Shown: positions 19,989-29,600 of the stretch, piece by piece
How positions within the stretch are numbered: position 1 is the first letter of the stretch
Layout of the letters: every line of letters starts with the position of its first letter
Source: a virus
Direction: 5' to 3' (one strand)
Virus record (IMG/VR): IMGVR_UViG_3300030107_006089
Location: 1-48,149 of that record
DNA: 48,149 bases
The notes under the pieces: model-generated
The model's database searches: none
Told to the model about the DNA's origin: nothing
The model's input: only the letters and a program-made list of their open reading frames with translations
Made by a program: the position numbers and the translations under genes

Positions 19989-20626
19989 TAGCCACCTCGA
20001 CCGGAAGGAGTGGGAGCAGGAGGATTAGGATTCGCAGAAGGAGCAGCGGCAGGTTTTTCCGCAATCGCAGACTGCACAATATCAAGGCATCGTTTGAGGC
20101 CCTCAGGCATTCCGTCATCACGAGCAAGAACCTTGACGTTGTACTTTGCTGAGTTGTCGGAAGAGCGAGTGTTTTCGCTCTTGGCGGAAATAGAACCGTG
20201 GATCTTGACATCAACACTAACTGGACCCCAGCCTGCTTTGACCTCAGTATCCATTGTCGCTTCGTAATCGCGACTAGATTTTGATGAAGTACTGGACTTC
20301 ACTTCCATAGTGAATTCAACTTCCACCTCTTTCACCGCCAATGAAGGAGTGTTTAGAATCGCGAGAATCGGAACATCAAGCTGATTCGTGACTTCAGTGT
20401 ACCCACCATTCCCATCATTTACGGGCTTGGAGTAGGTGAAATCTACCGTCCGTGCCTTCATCAGGCCATTAGCGTCAGTCTCCAAACCAACGGTTTGAAT
20501 AAAGTCTGCAGTAGCTTTAGCGAGCTGAACCTGGGAGTTACAAGCAGCCGCCAGCGGACCACCGATGAGCTGATCCATTGGAAGACCACCAAACTGGTCA
20601 GACATTTTTACGAGGCCGTCAGGCAT
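19988..20626 (-). CDS. DUF2589-family protein, larger member of pair (212 aa)
   Basis: The N-terminal pattern LPMDQLIGGPLAAACNSQVQ followed by LAKATADFIQTVG, then ARTVDFTYSKPV, LDVPILAILNTPSLAVKEVEVEFTMEV is characteristic of DUF2589 proteins, which bacteria often encode as adjacent pairs of unknown function. Residues about 95-185 carry a beta domain (VSVDVKIHGSISAKSE); the C-terminus is Pro/Ala-rich and ends SGRGG. GGAGAGAAC precedes the ATG. Unusual in a phage late operon; see findings. Confidence 0.75.
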   Translation of the reverse strand: MPDGLVKMSDQFGGLPMDQLIGGPLAAACNSQVQLAKATADFIQTVGLETDANGLMKARTVDFTYSKPVNDGNGGYTEVTNQLDVPILAILNTPSLAVKEVEVEFTMEVKSSTSSKSSRDYEATMDTEVKAGWGPVSVDVKIHGSISAKSENTRSSDNSAKYNVKVLARDDGMPEGLKRCLDIVQSAIAEKPAAAPSANPNPPAPTPSGRGG

Positions 20627-20635
20627 TGTTCTCTC

Positions 20636-21124
20636 CTACGGAAGTAGTTTAATAAGTTGATTGTCGATTCGAGCATAACCTTCTGGAGGTTCTTGCCCTT
20701 TGAAAGTTATGGAAATCTTAGCAGTATTTCGCTTTTTAGCGAACCATCCATTTCCACCTACAGACGGATTTATTTTTAGCTTGCGATGAGTACAACCAAT
20801 GTCAGCGCCATCTTGCATGCCCTGAAGTTCAATATCCATTTCAACAGTAAGTGCATCAATCGCTAAAGATTGTCCGGTGACGAGTGTTTGCATCGGAATT
20901 TGAACGTCTCGTTCAATCTGTTTTCCTTCTTCCCACACAGGAAGACGAACAGTCACCATTCTTGGTTTGTATATTGGGCTTCCGTCAGAAGCTTTTTCGC
21001 CTGTATCAATCCAATATTCTTCTTGCTGAATGTGATTCAGTTCGTGCTGTTCAGCGATATCTGTTGATTTGATTACGGCTTCTTGAATTGCTCCAACAAA
21101 CTCATCTAACGAGAAGTGTGCCAT
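20636..21124 (-). CDS. DUF2589-like protein, smaller member of pair (162 aa)
   Basis: MAHFSLDEFVGAIQEAVIKS..., followed by VTVRLPVWEEGKQ...IPMQTLVTGQSLAIDALTVEMDIEL, parallel in order to the DUF2589 protein encoded next (helix, then strands feeding into an -EV-M-IEL segment). Ends GYARIDNQLIKLLP. AGGACG precedes the ATG. It overlaps the start-proximal end of the preceding gene by 23 bases. Function unknown; acts presumably with its neighbour. Confidence 0.65.
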   Translation of the reverse strand: MAHFSLDEFVGAIQEAVIKSTDIAEQHELNHIQQEEYWIDTGEKASDGSPIYKPRMVTVRLPVWEEGKQIERDVQIPMQTLVTGQSLAIDALTVEMDIELQGMQDGADIGCTHRKLKINPSVGGNGWFAKKRNTAKISITFKGQEPPEGYARIDNQLIKLLP

Positions 21125-21365
21125 CGTCCTTTTCCCTTATTTGGACTTTTCTACAAACATCACACTGGCATACTAATGGCTTTGGTTGTTTTGCTTCTTG
21201 ATGCCCAGCACACCAAGCCTCATACATATAAAGCACTGCACCGCCGCTTAAGAAGGGATAAACCCTGTCTTCTCGAAGCTCTGCATATCGCTGTTCTAAA
21301 AGCCACTGAACAAAAGACTCATTGTCTTGCCATCGATTCTTATTAATCGGTGATTCTGTTGACAT
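21102..21365 (-). CDS. Hypothetical protein with C-terminal Cys motif (87 aa)
   Basis: Start at the ATG at 21365 (MSTESPINKNRWQDNESFVQ...); the frame is open to 21461 but that part overlaps the upstream gene. Contains GGAVLYMYEAWCAGH and, near the end, CQCDVCRKVQ (C-x-C-x2-C), a possible half zinc site. Function unknown. Coupled by overlap to the DUF2589-like gene. Confidence 0.6.
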   Translation of the reverse strand: MSTESPINKNRWQDNESFVQWLLEQRYAELREDRVYPFLSGGAVLYMYEAWCAGHQEAKQPKPLVCQCDVCRKVQIREKDDGTLLVR

Positions 21366-21729
21366 AACCAACCACGTTGATTTTGTTCGCAGTGTCGGCA
21401 ATAGCAGCGATTCTTCTGGCAGCGCTTCCGGTCCCACGAACAGAATGTCCAGAGAGAACAAGCATCAATCCTGTTTGAGGGGGAACTTTGAACATCACTT
21501 TTTCAGCGTTTGCTGCAGACGCGCTGCTTACATAGCCAATGTGTAGAGTTACTAAAATAGAAGTTGTATCAATATTGGTCATCCACAACCAAACTTCATC
21601 TCGAATGCCTGAAGACGTTCCTGTGTCGTGAATAAAGGAACCGTTTCCGGCGGTATCCGTGATAGGAATCGGGTTTCCGTCTCCCTCTGTTCCACCAGGT
21701 GACAGGTTAATTTTTGCATAGGTTGCCAT
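21343..21729 (-). CDS. Virion-like protein, paralogue of the one at 23389-23742 (128 aa)
   Basis: MATYAKINLSPGGTEGDGNP..., with DEVWLWMTNIDTTSILVTLH, a PPQTGLMLVLSG strand pair and the ending NVVGYVNRITD. The protein at 23389-23742 has the same order (DEIWLWAANQHSAAVELTIE, IPLQNGLVIKAF, IFGFVNRLDI). Such duplicated beta-sandwich proteins usually belong to fibres or head decorations. The ATG overlaps the previous stop (TGATG). Confidence 0.65.
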   Translation of the reverse strand: MATYAKINLSPGGTEGDGNPIPITDTAGNGSFIHDTGTSSGIRDEVWLWMTNIDTTSILVTLHIGYVSSASAANAEKVMFKVPPQTGLMLVLSGHSVRGTGSAARRIAAIADTANKINVVGYVNRITD

Positions 21730-21890
21730 CAGTCACGTTCTCTCTTTAGTACTCGCTCAAAAAGCTCTTCATACTTTCGAGTCATTTTTGTGAGCTGGCG
21801 GCCCATCCGCCGGTTTTGATTGATGAGGTAGCCAATAAATCCCATGGTCATACCCAGGTCCAGGTACTGAGCTACAACATCTCCTTCCAC
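21729..21890 (-). CDS. Small membrane/coiled-coil protein (53 aa)
   Basis: GTG at 21890 with a strong GGAGGGG 3 bases further upstream of GTAA spacing. Translates to MEGDVVAQYLDLGMTMGFIG then YLINQNRRMGRQLTKMTRKY and a charged helix ending ELFERVLKRERD. One short hydrophobic stretch followed by a basic coiled coil. Its stop overlaps the next start. It is probably part of the lysis or holin set with the XhlA-like gene directly upstream. Confidence 0.55.
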   Translation of the reverse strand: MEGDVVAQYLDLGMTMGFIGYLINQNRRMGRQLTKMTRKYEELFERVLKRERD

Positions 21891-22082
21891 TTACCCCTCC
21901 ATAAAGATCGCGATGCACTGCATGATGACGATGGTTGCGAGAATCAGCCCTTGGGCTTTGTGGATTTCCTTCTTAATGCCTTGAATATCAACACGAATTG
22001 CGGACACTTCAGCCTCCGTAGTATCAACGCGCTGGCCAAGAACAGCTACGTCTGTTTCAAGTTTTCGAACACGCTGTTCCAC
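21891..22082 (-). CDS. XhlA/hemolysin-like holin-associated protein (63 aa)
   Basis: MEQRVRKLETDVAVLGQRVD..., an N-terminal coiled coil (about 42 residues) and a C-terminal membrane helix (GLILATIVIMQCIAIFMEG). This is the layout of XhlA-family proteins, which sit at the inner membrane and help release endolysin. GTG start at 22082 with AGGGGAAATAA upstream. Immediately followed by another small membrane-type gene. Confidence 0.7.
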   Translation of the reverse strand: MEQRVRKLETDVAVLGQRVDTTEAEVSAIRVDIQGIKKEIHKAQGLILATIVIMQCIAIFMEG

Positions 22083-22091
22083 TTATTTCCC

Positions 22092-22373
22092 CTAAAGCTT
22101 GGCTCGTAAATACCACAGCTTTTCATTAGCATCAGCATCAGAGAAGCTTGTGTCATCTCTTGACCACGTAATTTCATTCACATTATCTGGCTTGTAATCA
22201 CTCAATTCCATTGATCTGGACTCAGTAAGCTCGATCAAAACATAGTCGGAATAAGAGCTAGCTTTGGTTGTTGTCCCAAAGTTGCTGTAGCCCCAAAGTT
22301 CTCCTGCAACCACAGCTTCCACAATGTCCTGTGCTGCGCTGGTGCTTGTCGCTTCGTACAATAGAAAAGCCAT
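22092..22373 (-). CDS. Small virion-like protein (93 aa)
   Basis: MAFLLYEATSTSAAQDIVEA..., with a beta-rich body and charged C-terminus (WSRDDTSFSDADANEKLWYLRAKL). No membrane span. Follows the 337-residue fibre-type gene after 2 bases. Probably a fibre accessory protein by context; no family recognised. Confidence 0.6.
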   Translation of the reverse strand: MAFLLYEATSTSAAQDIVEAVVAGELWGYSNFGTTTKASSYSDYVLIELTESRSMELSDYKPDNVNEITWSRDDTSFSDADANEKLWYLRAKL

Positions 22374-22375
22374 TA

Positions 22376-23389
22376 CTAACTCAGTGAAGCGCGAGCCGAT
22401 AACGGCTGAAGCAGCGTTTTGATGGAGCGAATCCTAATACATCCGCCTTTATTTTGGTTATGAATAGACCCAAACCAGACCGCAAAGTGAATGTACCTAT
22501 CGTTTGAAAGGTCCGTATTATTGTCGGACCTGTAAGAAATTGGGGTTGCCATCTGGTTAAACGGAGCGGCTGTTGCATACCCGCCGCCAGATACGACTTG
22601 ATTGCCACTATTCGCGCCAGTTCTCACATTAATTCCACCTTGAAAAACAACAGCGTCAAACCCGTTTGTAGACGATGCGCCGCTTTGCCCGCGCCATTTG
22701 TACGAACCGCTGTTAGTAGCGCCTTGGTAGTCGTAAGTGTTGATGCCAGCGCGAAAAGCGTTCATGCTTGTAGAGGTTCCGTTTGCGGCATTAACGTTCT
22801 TTGTGACATACGCTCCGCAGAAAGAATCAGCGCCAGGAATACCGGGTTCGGTAGACTGATCAGATGAGTAGTGAGCAAGACCAGCGGCTGCATGCAATTT
22901 ATAACCGTGTTCACTCTGGTCTCCACTCAGCGGTGCCGTAATAGGACCATTGGTTGTGTCGAAGGCCATCTCGATCTTCAGTAAGGTGCTCTCGGGTTGG
23001 TAGCGGAAAGCGTTCTCACCTGTAGGCTGCACTTGGTTTACCCAAGGGTTGATGTGAACTTTCTTGATAAGCCAAACGCCGTTTTGAGTGCTGCCAGTTG
23101 ATCGAATGTTGTAAGCGCTGCCACCGTTGTCAGGAAAGTTAATCAGAAGATGGCCGCTTGAGTGGGTAACTGTTGCAGTAGTAGCTTCATGAGCCGCCCC
23201 GCTTCCTTTCAAGATTCTCCACGTTCCAGATCCGCCGGGAATAGCCGACAGGTCTTCTGTGACCCAGTCTTTATAAGGATTACCACCACCCGCACTTGGA
23301 GTTCTGGGGCCACGGTTTGGGATAACAGTAGGGTTTCGGGTAACCCTAGGAGCGTATACTCCAAGATCAAATCGGCTACGTCTACTCAT
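22376..23389 (-). CDS. Putative tail fibre or receptor-binding protein (337 aa)
   Basis: Low-charge, Gly/Ser/Asn-rich protein without signal peptide (MSRRSRFDLGVYAPRVTRNP...). Central region (GGSGTWRILKGSGAAHEATT, HLLINFPDNGGSAYNIRS) resembles beta-rich fibre-tip domains, and the end (YIHFAVWFGSIHNQNKGGCIRIRSIKTLL) a lectin-like sandwich. Stop/start overlap with the upstream gene (TGATG). Receptor binding is inferred from composition and location only. Confidence 0.6.
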   Translation of the reverse strand: MSRRSRFDLGVYAPRVTRNPTVIPNRGPRTPSAGGGNPYKDWVTEDLSAIPGGSGTWRILKGSGAAHEATTATVTHSSGHLLINFPDNGGSAYNIRSTGSTQNGVWLIKKVHINPWVNQVQPTGENAFRYQPESTLLKIEMAFDTTNGPITAPLSGDQSEHGYKLHAAAGLAHYSSDQSTEPGIPGADSFCGAYVTKNVNAANGTSTSMNAFRAGINTYDYQGATNSGSYKWRGQSGASSTNGFDAVVFQGGINVRTGANSGNQVVSGGGYATAAPFNQMATPISYRSDNNTDLSNDRYIHFAVWFGSIHNQNKGGCIRIRSIKTLLQPLSARASLS

Positions 23390-23742
23390 CAGATGTCCAG
23401 CCTGTTTACAAATCCAAAGATGTTGATCACGTTTGTTGAGTTTGCAAACGCTTTTATAACGAGGCCGTTCTGGAGAGGAATGCCTGGTGCAATCTGCACA
23501 AGACCGGCCTCCTCAGCGACATCAACAACAATCAAATCGTCAGCGGCTGTGCCGCCCCATTCAATGGTGAGCTCAACAGCGGCGCTGTGCTGGTTAGCAG
23601 CCCACAACCAGATTTCATCAATGTCGGTTGTACCGCTCACCGCCGTGTGAATGGTAACAGCACTACCAGTTCCGTTGCCGGTAACCTTGATTCCTTTGCC
23701 CTGGGTGCTTCCGCTAAGAAGAACTTTGCTAATTGAAGCCAT
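23389..23742 (-). CDS. Virion-like protein, paralogue of 21343-21729 (117 aa)
   Basis: MASISKVLLSGSTQGKGIKV..., including DEIWLWAANQHSAAVELTIE and the end VINIFGFVNRLDI, shared with the gene at 21343-21729. AGGATC precedes the ATG. Lies between the 571-residue fibre protein and the 337-residue one. Probably a fibre/head decoration component. Confidence 0.65.
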   Translation of the reverse strand: MASISKVLLSGSTQGKGIKVTGNGTGSAVTIHTAVSGTTDIDEIWLWAANQHSAAVELTIEWGGTAADDLIVVDVAEEAGLVQIAPGIPLQNGLVIKAFANSTNVINIFGFVNRLDI

Positions 23743-23751
23743 TGAGTGATC

Positions 23752-25467
23752 CTATGAAAAAACTTGCATGTGAAGATTTAAGTTGAGGTCGTTTGGAGCC
23801 GCAGGCTCGTCAACCCATGAAAGGTCGCCACCACTATTTGTTTTTAGGATGCTATCCGCAGCAGGCGTTGCGGCAGGCCAAGTATAGGTGTGGTTAGATG
23901 CGATGTTCGCAGCGGCCTGGAACTTCATAAAGTTCGTACCGTTGTCCGAGTCCTCGTTGAGAAGAAGAGACGCTGCTGCGGCAGCAGACCCAAAGATCCG
24001 CACACCGCCAGTTCCCTTGGGCTTCAAGGACATAGTGATGTTGCTTGAGTCGCCCAACACACTGATTGCAGGAGCAGTACCGTCTGCTGCGTTCTCAACC
24101 TCAACGTAGTTAACGGCACTTCCAACTGAACAGAACTTCAAAAGCTTGTTGTTGTTCTCGTCATTAATCGCACTGCTGTCCGTCATGTTGACGTCACCAG
24201 GAACGGTAATGTCTCCGTCCGACTCGACAGTAAACTTGGTTCCAAGAGTTCCGTTTTGTGAAAGTTGCAGCTCAAACTTGGCGTCTTGAGTGCTTGCTGT
24301 ATTCGTAAATGCAGCTTCTTTAGAAACCAAGAACTTAGCAGCATCCACAGCGTTTCCGCTGGTGTCTTCAAGGTCGAACTGAAGGCTAACTTTTCCTGTC
24401 GTGTCGTTGGCGTCAGACTCATTGCCCAACTTCAGCGCTACAAACTCTGCATCTGAATCTGTAGAAATGTGAAGAGCGTTGGCGGGAGCAGCCGTTCCAA
24501 TGCCAACGTATCCATTTGTGTGAATACGCATGCGTTCGGCAACATCATCAGTACCGCTAACCTTTGTCCTAAACTGCATGCTTGCGGTGCCGGTGCCATC
24601 TCCTTGCCCAGTAGACAAGATCAAGTCACCACCGTTAATGTTGTTGGCCCCGCCCATGACGCCGCTTCCGGCGCTGATAGACAGGTTCTTTCCTGCAGTG
24701 GTGCCTGAGTCTTGATTGCGAGCAGAAAGGACCGTTAAGTTTGCGTTCCCTGCTGTGCCTAAAATAAGGTCGGCAGTAGTGCCGGTAATCATGGCACCAT
24801 AGTTTGAGTCTGCCCCGCTAGCGCTAATGTCTAAACCAATGTTGGTTTGTGTTCCAGAAGTTCCACCAACCAAATCAACATCAATGCCCGTATTGATAAC
24901 AGTACCAACCATCGTTGGAGAGTTGGAGTTGATATCTACATCAAGTCCAACATTCTGTCCTGTCTGGCCTGTAGCAATGATTCCCGTAGCGTCGTAGTCA
25001 ATGTAAGCGCCAACAGTCGTGTGGTTCGTCGTAGCTGTAACGTCTGTATTCACCGCCAACGTCGTACCGTCGAACGTCAGGTTGGCTTCACCGTTCAGGG
25101 CCGCAGCGCCTGTTGCTGTAGTGACACGGTTGTCCGAACCGTTGGACATTGATACCGCGCTTGCAGGTCCGACAATTGACGTGCCTGACGTAAGCTGAAC
25201 GTCGTCGCCTGCGTCTGTAGTGAAGTACAACTGATTTGGTGTAGCGGTCTTTACCCACAACTGCCCATAGTCTGATGTGTCACTGTCAGCGCTCCCCTGC
25301 TCTTTCAAGGTGATAGTCCCTGCGACTGTCAGCCTGGTTTTGGGATCAGCTAGGCCAACACCAAGCCTATTATTGGTCTCATCGACCACAACGGTGGTTC
25401 CATCGACCTCAAGGTCGGTAAGGATCTGTGACCCTCCGCTGCTGTTGAACGGACTATTGAAACTCAT
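23752..25467 (-). CDS. Tail fibre protein (571 aa)
   Basis: MSFNSPFNSSGGSQILTDLE..., repetitive low-complexity beta sequence with many Gly, Thr, Asp and Asn, typical of elongated fibre shafts. Seen: an N-terminal section (VDGTTVVVDETNNRLGVGLA, repeated GIGTAAPANALHISTD), and a C-terminal TYTWPAATPAADSILKTNSGGDLSW, a phrase seen in many bacterial and phage trimeric surface proteins. Likely trimeric and involved in host adsorption. AGGGGGTAGC precedes the ATG. Confidence 0.8.
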   Translation of the reverse strand: MSFNSPFNSSGGSQILTDLEVDGTTVVVDETNNRLGVGLADPKTRLTVAGTITLKEQGSADSDTSDYGQLWVKTATPNQLYFTTDAGDDVQLTSGTSIVGPASAVSMSNGSDNRVTTATGAAALNGEANLTFDGTTLAVNTDVTATTNHTTVGAYIDYDATGIIATGQTGQNVGLDVDINSNSPTMVGTVINTGIDVDLVGGTSGTQTNIGLDISASGADSNYGAMITGTTADLILGTAGNANLTVLSARNQDSGTTAGKNLSISAGSGVMGGANNINGGDLILSTGQGDGTGTASMQFRTKVSGTDDVAERMRIHTNGYVGIGTAAPANALHISTDSDAEFVALKLGNESDANDTTGKVSLQFDLEDTSGNAVDAAKFLVSKEAAFTNTASTQDAKFELQLSQNGTLGTKFTVESDGDITVPGDVNMTDSSAINDENNNKLLKFCSVGSAVNYVEVENAADGTAPAISVLGDSSNITMSLKPKGTGGVRIFGSAAAAASLLLNEDSDNGTNFMKFQAAANIASNHTYTWPAATPAADSILKTNSGGDLSWVDEPAAPNDLNLNLHMQVFS

Positions 25468-25475
25468 GCTACCCC

Positions 25476-25940
25476 CTAATGGTTACCTGCTTTTGAATCA
25501 GCCCAGTGCAGCCTAGCAGATGCGATCTCGGGGTTTCCTGTCTCATCATCAACAATGACCCAAAGAACCGCTTCCCCCACATTTGATTGCACAGTAGGAG
25601 CTGTCACAACAGCATCAATAGCAATCGAGACATGCCTGCTATTGGCGGTAGTTCGACCAACACTCAGTCTCTGTCCTGTCGCCTCGCCGGTCATCGGTTG
25701 ATCACCAGCGGTGTCCCAAGTCAGAAAACAGGAAACAGTGGTAGCTGCGTTTGCGTTAGTGAGCCTCAAATCCAAGTGTGACAAATAGCAAGATTGAGGC
25801 ATTGCCTTGGATCTAGCGTCCACACCGGAGTTTGCTTGAAGCCTGCACGGAGTATTTGTGCCGCCACCCGAAGCGCCGCCCATGTCTGCATAGGCTTGAC
25901 GAACTTCGGTATTAGCTGCGTTGACAATGAAGCCCTGCAT
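25476..25940 (-). CDS. Small virion-like protein (154 aa)
   Basis: MQGFIVNAANTEVRQAYADM..., low charge, Ala/Thr-rich, predicted mostly strands (SCFLTWDTAGDQPM, AVLWVIVDDETG). AGGAGG lies 5 bases before the ATG, one of the best ribosome-binding sites in the block, suggesting high expression. Probably structural; no family recognised. Confidence 0.65.
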   Translation of the reverse strand: MQGFIVNAANTEVRQAYADMGGASGGGTNTPCRLQANSGVDARSKAMPQSCYLSHLDLRLTNANAATTVSCFLTWDTAGDQPMTGEATGQRLSVGRTTANSRHVSIAIDAVVTAPTVQSNVGEAVLWVIVDDETGNPEIASARLHWADSKAGNH

Positions 25941-25969
25941 TCCGGCCTCCTAGTTAGAAGGTGGAAGAA

Positions 25970-26584
25970 TCAGGTAGACGGGTTGACAATGTCAACTACG
26001 AAGGCATGGGTTGCTGCAAGGTTAGCGTCAGTGGTGCTGAACTCAGTTGAGACGCTGACGTAGTTAACAACAGTAGTGTTGATCGTGAACGAAGGCTCAA
26101 ATTGGGCACTAACCAACTTCGACCCAAGAGCATCGGAATCAGAAATAGTACCAAAAGCAACACCCGTTCCAGTTGAACCGGCAGTCCGAACTTGGATGAT
26201 CATGTCACCGACACTAAAGTCATTCGCTGCCTGATCAACAGCAGTGCTGACGGCACATTCAGTATCAGATGTCATGGTGGTGCCGTTGCTGCCAAACCGA
26301 AGCCTACAAGTCAGGTTGTCTGTACCACTCGCATCGACTGTGCTCGACAATGTGACCCATCGAGCGCGAACAGTGGAGCCAGCAACAAGGGTGTTTGCTG
26401 GAATCGCGTACTGAGCGGTCATGTTTTCAGCACTGCTTGTTGCGGTGGTGGTGCCAGCAGCAACATCAGCGTTAGCTTGACCGCCGACGTACATTGCAGA
26501 TCCTGAACCTCTTCCATGATCAACAAGCATACCAATGCCATGCTCAAGGGTTCGACCGGCCATAAGTTCAACAATTTTAGACAT
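25970..26584 (-). CDS. Virion-like structural protein (204 aa)
   Basis: MSKIVELMAGRTLEHGIGML..., then a long Thr/Ala/Ser-rich beta region (TVRARWVTLSSTVDASGTDN...). First gene after the giant-protein gene and preceded by a putative internal promoter (26633-26641), so it may be made in larger amounts. Possibly a decoration or fibre protein; no family recognised. Confidence 0.65.
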   Translation of the reverse strand: MSKIVELMAGRTLEHGIGMLVDHGRGSGSAMYVGGQANADVAAGTTTATSSAENMTAQYAIPANTLVAGSTVRARWVTLSSTVDASGTDNLTCRLRFGSNGTTMTSDTECAVSTAVDQAANDFSVGDMIIQVRTAGSTGTGVAFGTISDSDALGSKLVSAQFEPSFTINTTVVNYVSVSTEFSTTDANLAATHAFVVDIVNPST

Positions 26585-26632
26585 GGGAGAGTCTCCAGAG
26601 TTTATTTGAGGAGTTTGTGTAGGATTGAAAAA

Positions 26633-26641
26633 ATAATAGCA
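26633..26641 (-). promoter_or_regulatory. Possible extended -10 promoter for the fibre/lysis block
   Basis: On the minus strand the gap 26585-26684 reads TGC-TATTAT (26641-26633), an extended -10 element, with no good -35. It is the only intergenic space over 90 bases in the late region, directly before the 204-residue structural gene. Confidence 0.35.
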
Positions 26642-26684
26642 CGTTGCGATTAATCAGCGAATACCAAAGTGATAGGGCCTTGTT

Positions 26685-29600
26685 TTACCATTCTTCATAG
26701 TTTAGTCCCTGCCTAACTCTAGAGCCACGACGAAGCCTTTCTTCTTCAGCCTGCTCTAGGACTTTTATGTGGTCTTCTTGTTGTTCTGCAGTGTACGTCT
26801 GTTCGACGTTTGGATCAGTAGTAAGGGCTGCTTGGCGTTCTTGCATAAGCATTCTGTTCTTAGCTCTTGTCTGAGCCCTGGCTCTTACAGTGCTTCGTGT
26901 TGGAAGATAAACTGGCTTGATTCCAAACATTCCAGCAAGCTCTGACAAACTGAATTCTGTTGCCTGTTTTTCCATCAACTTTGTAATGACATCATTCAGG
27001 TGGACTTTATATTCGCCTTTTGCGTTTTTCATCCAAACATCTTTTACACCAGCCGACGCCGCTTTGGCGCGAACTTCATCTTCAGTCATGTCGCTTGTAA
27101 GAGTCAGCTCCATCATGTTGATTCGAGGATGAAGCTGTCTCATCGGCCTGTCTAAAGTATGCCGGGCTGACATTGGATCACCCTGTCTATCAATATATGC
27201 TGTTGGATCGGCCCTCATTTCAGACCATGTTGCACCAAACGGTTTGAGAATAGGTCTGTCTAACTTACGAGATGCGGCTCTTGTTGCGGCAACAAACGCT
27301 TCTAAAAGGCCCATGTTGGACCTATCCAGCCAATTGAAAGTATCCATTGACCTACCGCCACCAGGGGTTTGCATAAGATTGCGCCAAATCCACCAAGCTT
27401 TTCCGTTTTTAGCGTGGAACCAGCCTTGTTCTGGTAAACCAACTTGGTCTGCTTTAGTGGCATCCAAATGACTTCTTGGAGTAACGTCAAAGAGTCCATC
27501 AACAAGCATTCCGCCAGAAATTGCTCTGTCAAGCTCAACAAGCCAAGGCGGAACCTTGTTGTAGTCATCAAGAGATCTGTTGTAGAAAATATCTTGACCT
27601 GTTGCCATGACAGGAAGAGCTTGAATGTGTGGCATAAATCGTGACGCCAAACCACGAATAGCATCTCCTCTGCTTTCGCCTCCCACAAACGGAATCACTC
27701 CAGTATCCACAATGTCTACATACAAGTTCAAAACATCCATCATTGGAAGAGGCGGCGTAATGTAGGCTATTTGTGCATTTCTTTGCGTGTTTATCTGCGT
27801 GTTTCTAATAAACACGGGAAGCCTATTGATCTGATACTCCCTCATCATGATCTCTGGATCATCACTAAGATAAACCTGCTGCACACCACGAACCATTCTA
27901 ATCTGACCAATGAGTCGGGCTGGGTTGGTAAGCAATGTCTCCCAGAAATGATCAAGGTTCTTTCTCAGGTAGGAATAGAACATGATCAAGTTGCGGCCAA
28001 CCATCTTTTCTGTTTCGCTTAGATCGGCGTAATCATACAGAAACTTTCTTGCTCGTTCTGCCGCATGAGCTGGAGTAAATCCTCTTTCAAGGTAATCAAG
28101 GAAAATGCTTACGCGATAGAAATTGTCTATCGCGGTGGCTGTTTCAACAAGAGTCCTTTGCCATTCACGACCTCCGCGACCAACAGCTTTTGCCCATGCT
28201 GGTTTTCCTGAAAACATCCTTTCAAGGTCTTTATTTAAAGACTGAATTGTTTCAGCATGAATAAAACTTGATTTTAGTCCAGCGTTTTCAGTCAACCGAA
28301 TAAGCTCTTCCGTTGAATAGACCATTCCATGTCTGGTCACTAGCGGTGGAGCATCAGGCGAATAATCAATAGCAATTCTGCGACCATTCTTTGTAAGGCC
28401 GTCTTTATACAATGCCATTACAATCGCTTTCGTTTGAGCAGCGTTTCTAAACAAAGCTCTGATTGTTCCAGTAATGCCCATTCCTTGGTACATCTGGAAG
28501 AACCCGCCCATTCCAACACCCATATAGTAAGCAGGGTTTGGAATTCCGATTCCGGTAGTTACGCCCATTCGAACGTTTCGAAAGGTCATAGGAAACAAAG
28601 AGGCAAGAGTTTGAAGCCCCTCGTTGACACCCATTCCAGCCTGTACGGGCCACTCTTTTCCCTTAAGCTTTTCACTAACTTTTTTAGTTAATTTTTCTGT
28701 GCCTCGAGTAGCAGACTTTGGACCATAAGCAGAACCAATCCGAGATACTCGGTCATAGGCATTTTCAATTTCCATAACCACAGCAGAGGGCATAAACATT
28801 TCTTGCCCATCAGGGGTGGTGTATCTTTCGAATCCTCTTTTCGATGGCTCCATACCAAGACGATCAAGAATGCCCATTGCGGCTTCATAAGCCATCATGT
28901 CGTGGACATTATTGAGAGTGTCTCTTGGAAAAAGGTTGTCTGCTGCTCTAGTAATTTCGTCAGCGGGAAAAATGCCTGCTGTTGTAGAGTCTTGTCGTGG
29001 TGCGTCTGGAAAAACTTGGTATTGGTACTCTACTTCTCCGCTTTCTACTTCTTGGAAATAGACTTTTCTTGCTAACAAATAACTCTGCTCTTGATCTAGA
29101 TACCAAAGAACCCTTTGGTAGTAGAGCTCCTCATTAATACCAATATATTCAGCGCCCTCTGGTCCTTGTTCAAGAATCTTGCCTCGTCCGACTCTGGCAA
29201 TGTCCCATGTGCTAAGACCGATTCCTGATCTAAGAAGAGCCCTGTTTAATCCTTCAACCAGGTCCATGCATCGAAGCCGAGCCATGACTTCCATCATTGC
29301 AAGGCCGGGATTAAAGTTGGGCATTTGATCGGGTCTTGTACCAACCTTGGTTTTAAAGTTGTTGGACACATAAACCATCAACTCATCGATCTTTCCTGTA
29401 TAGAACAAACTGTAGACAGCCCCCAAATCAACGTCTGGGACTCTATCGGCTAACTCAACACCCATTCCACCAATGAATGCTCCAAGAATGACTCGACCGC
29501 GCTGTATTACTGCTTCTTCTTTTTCTTTTACGCTTTTTCGTAGACGATAAAGGGCATCTCCCATGGCACGACGGTCTGCTTCAGAAAAGTCTGGAGTCTT

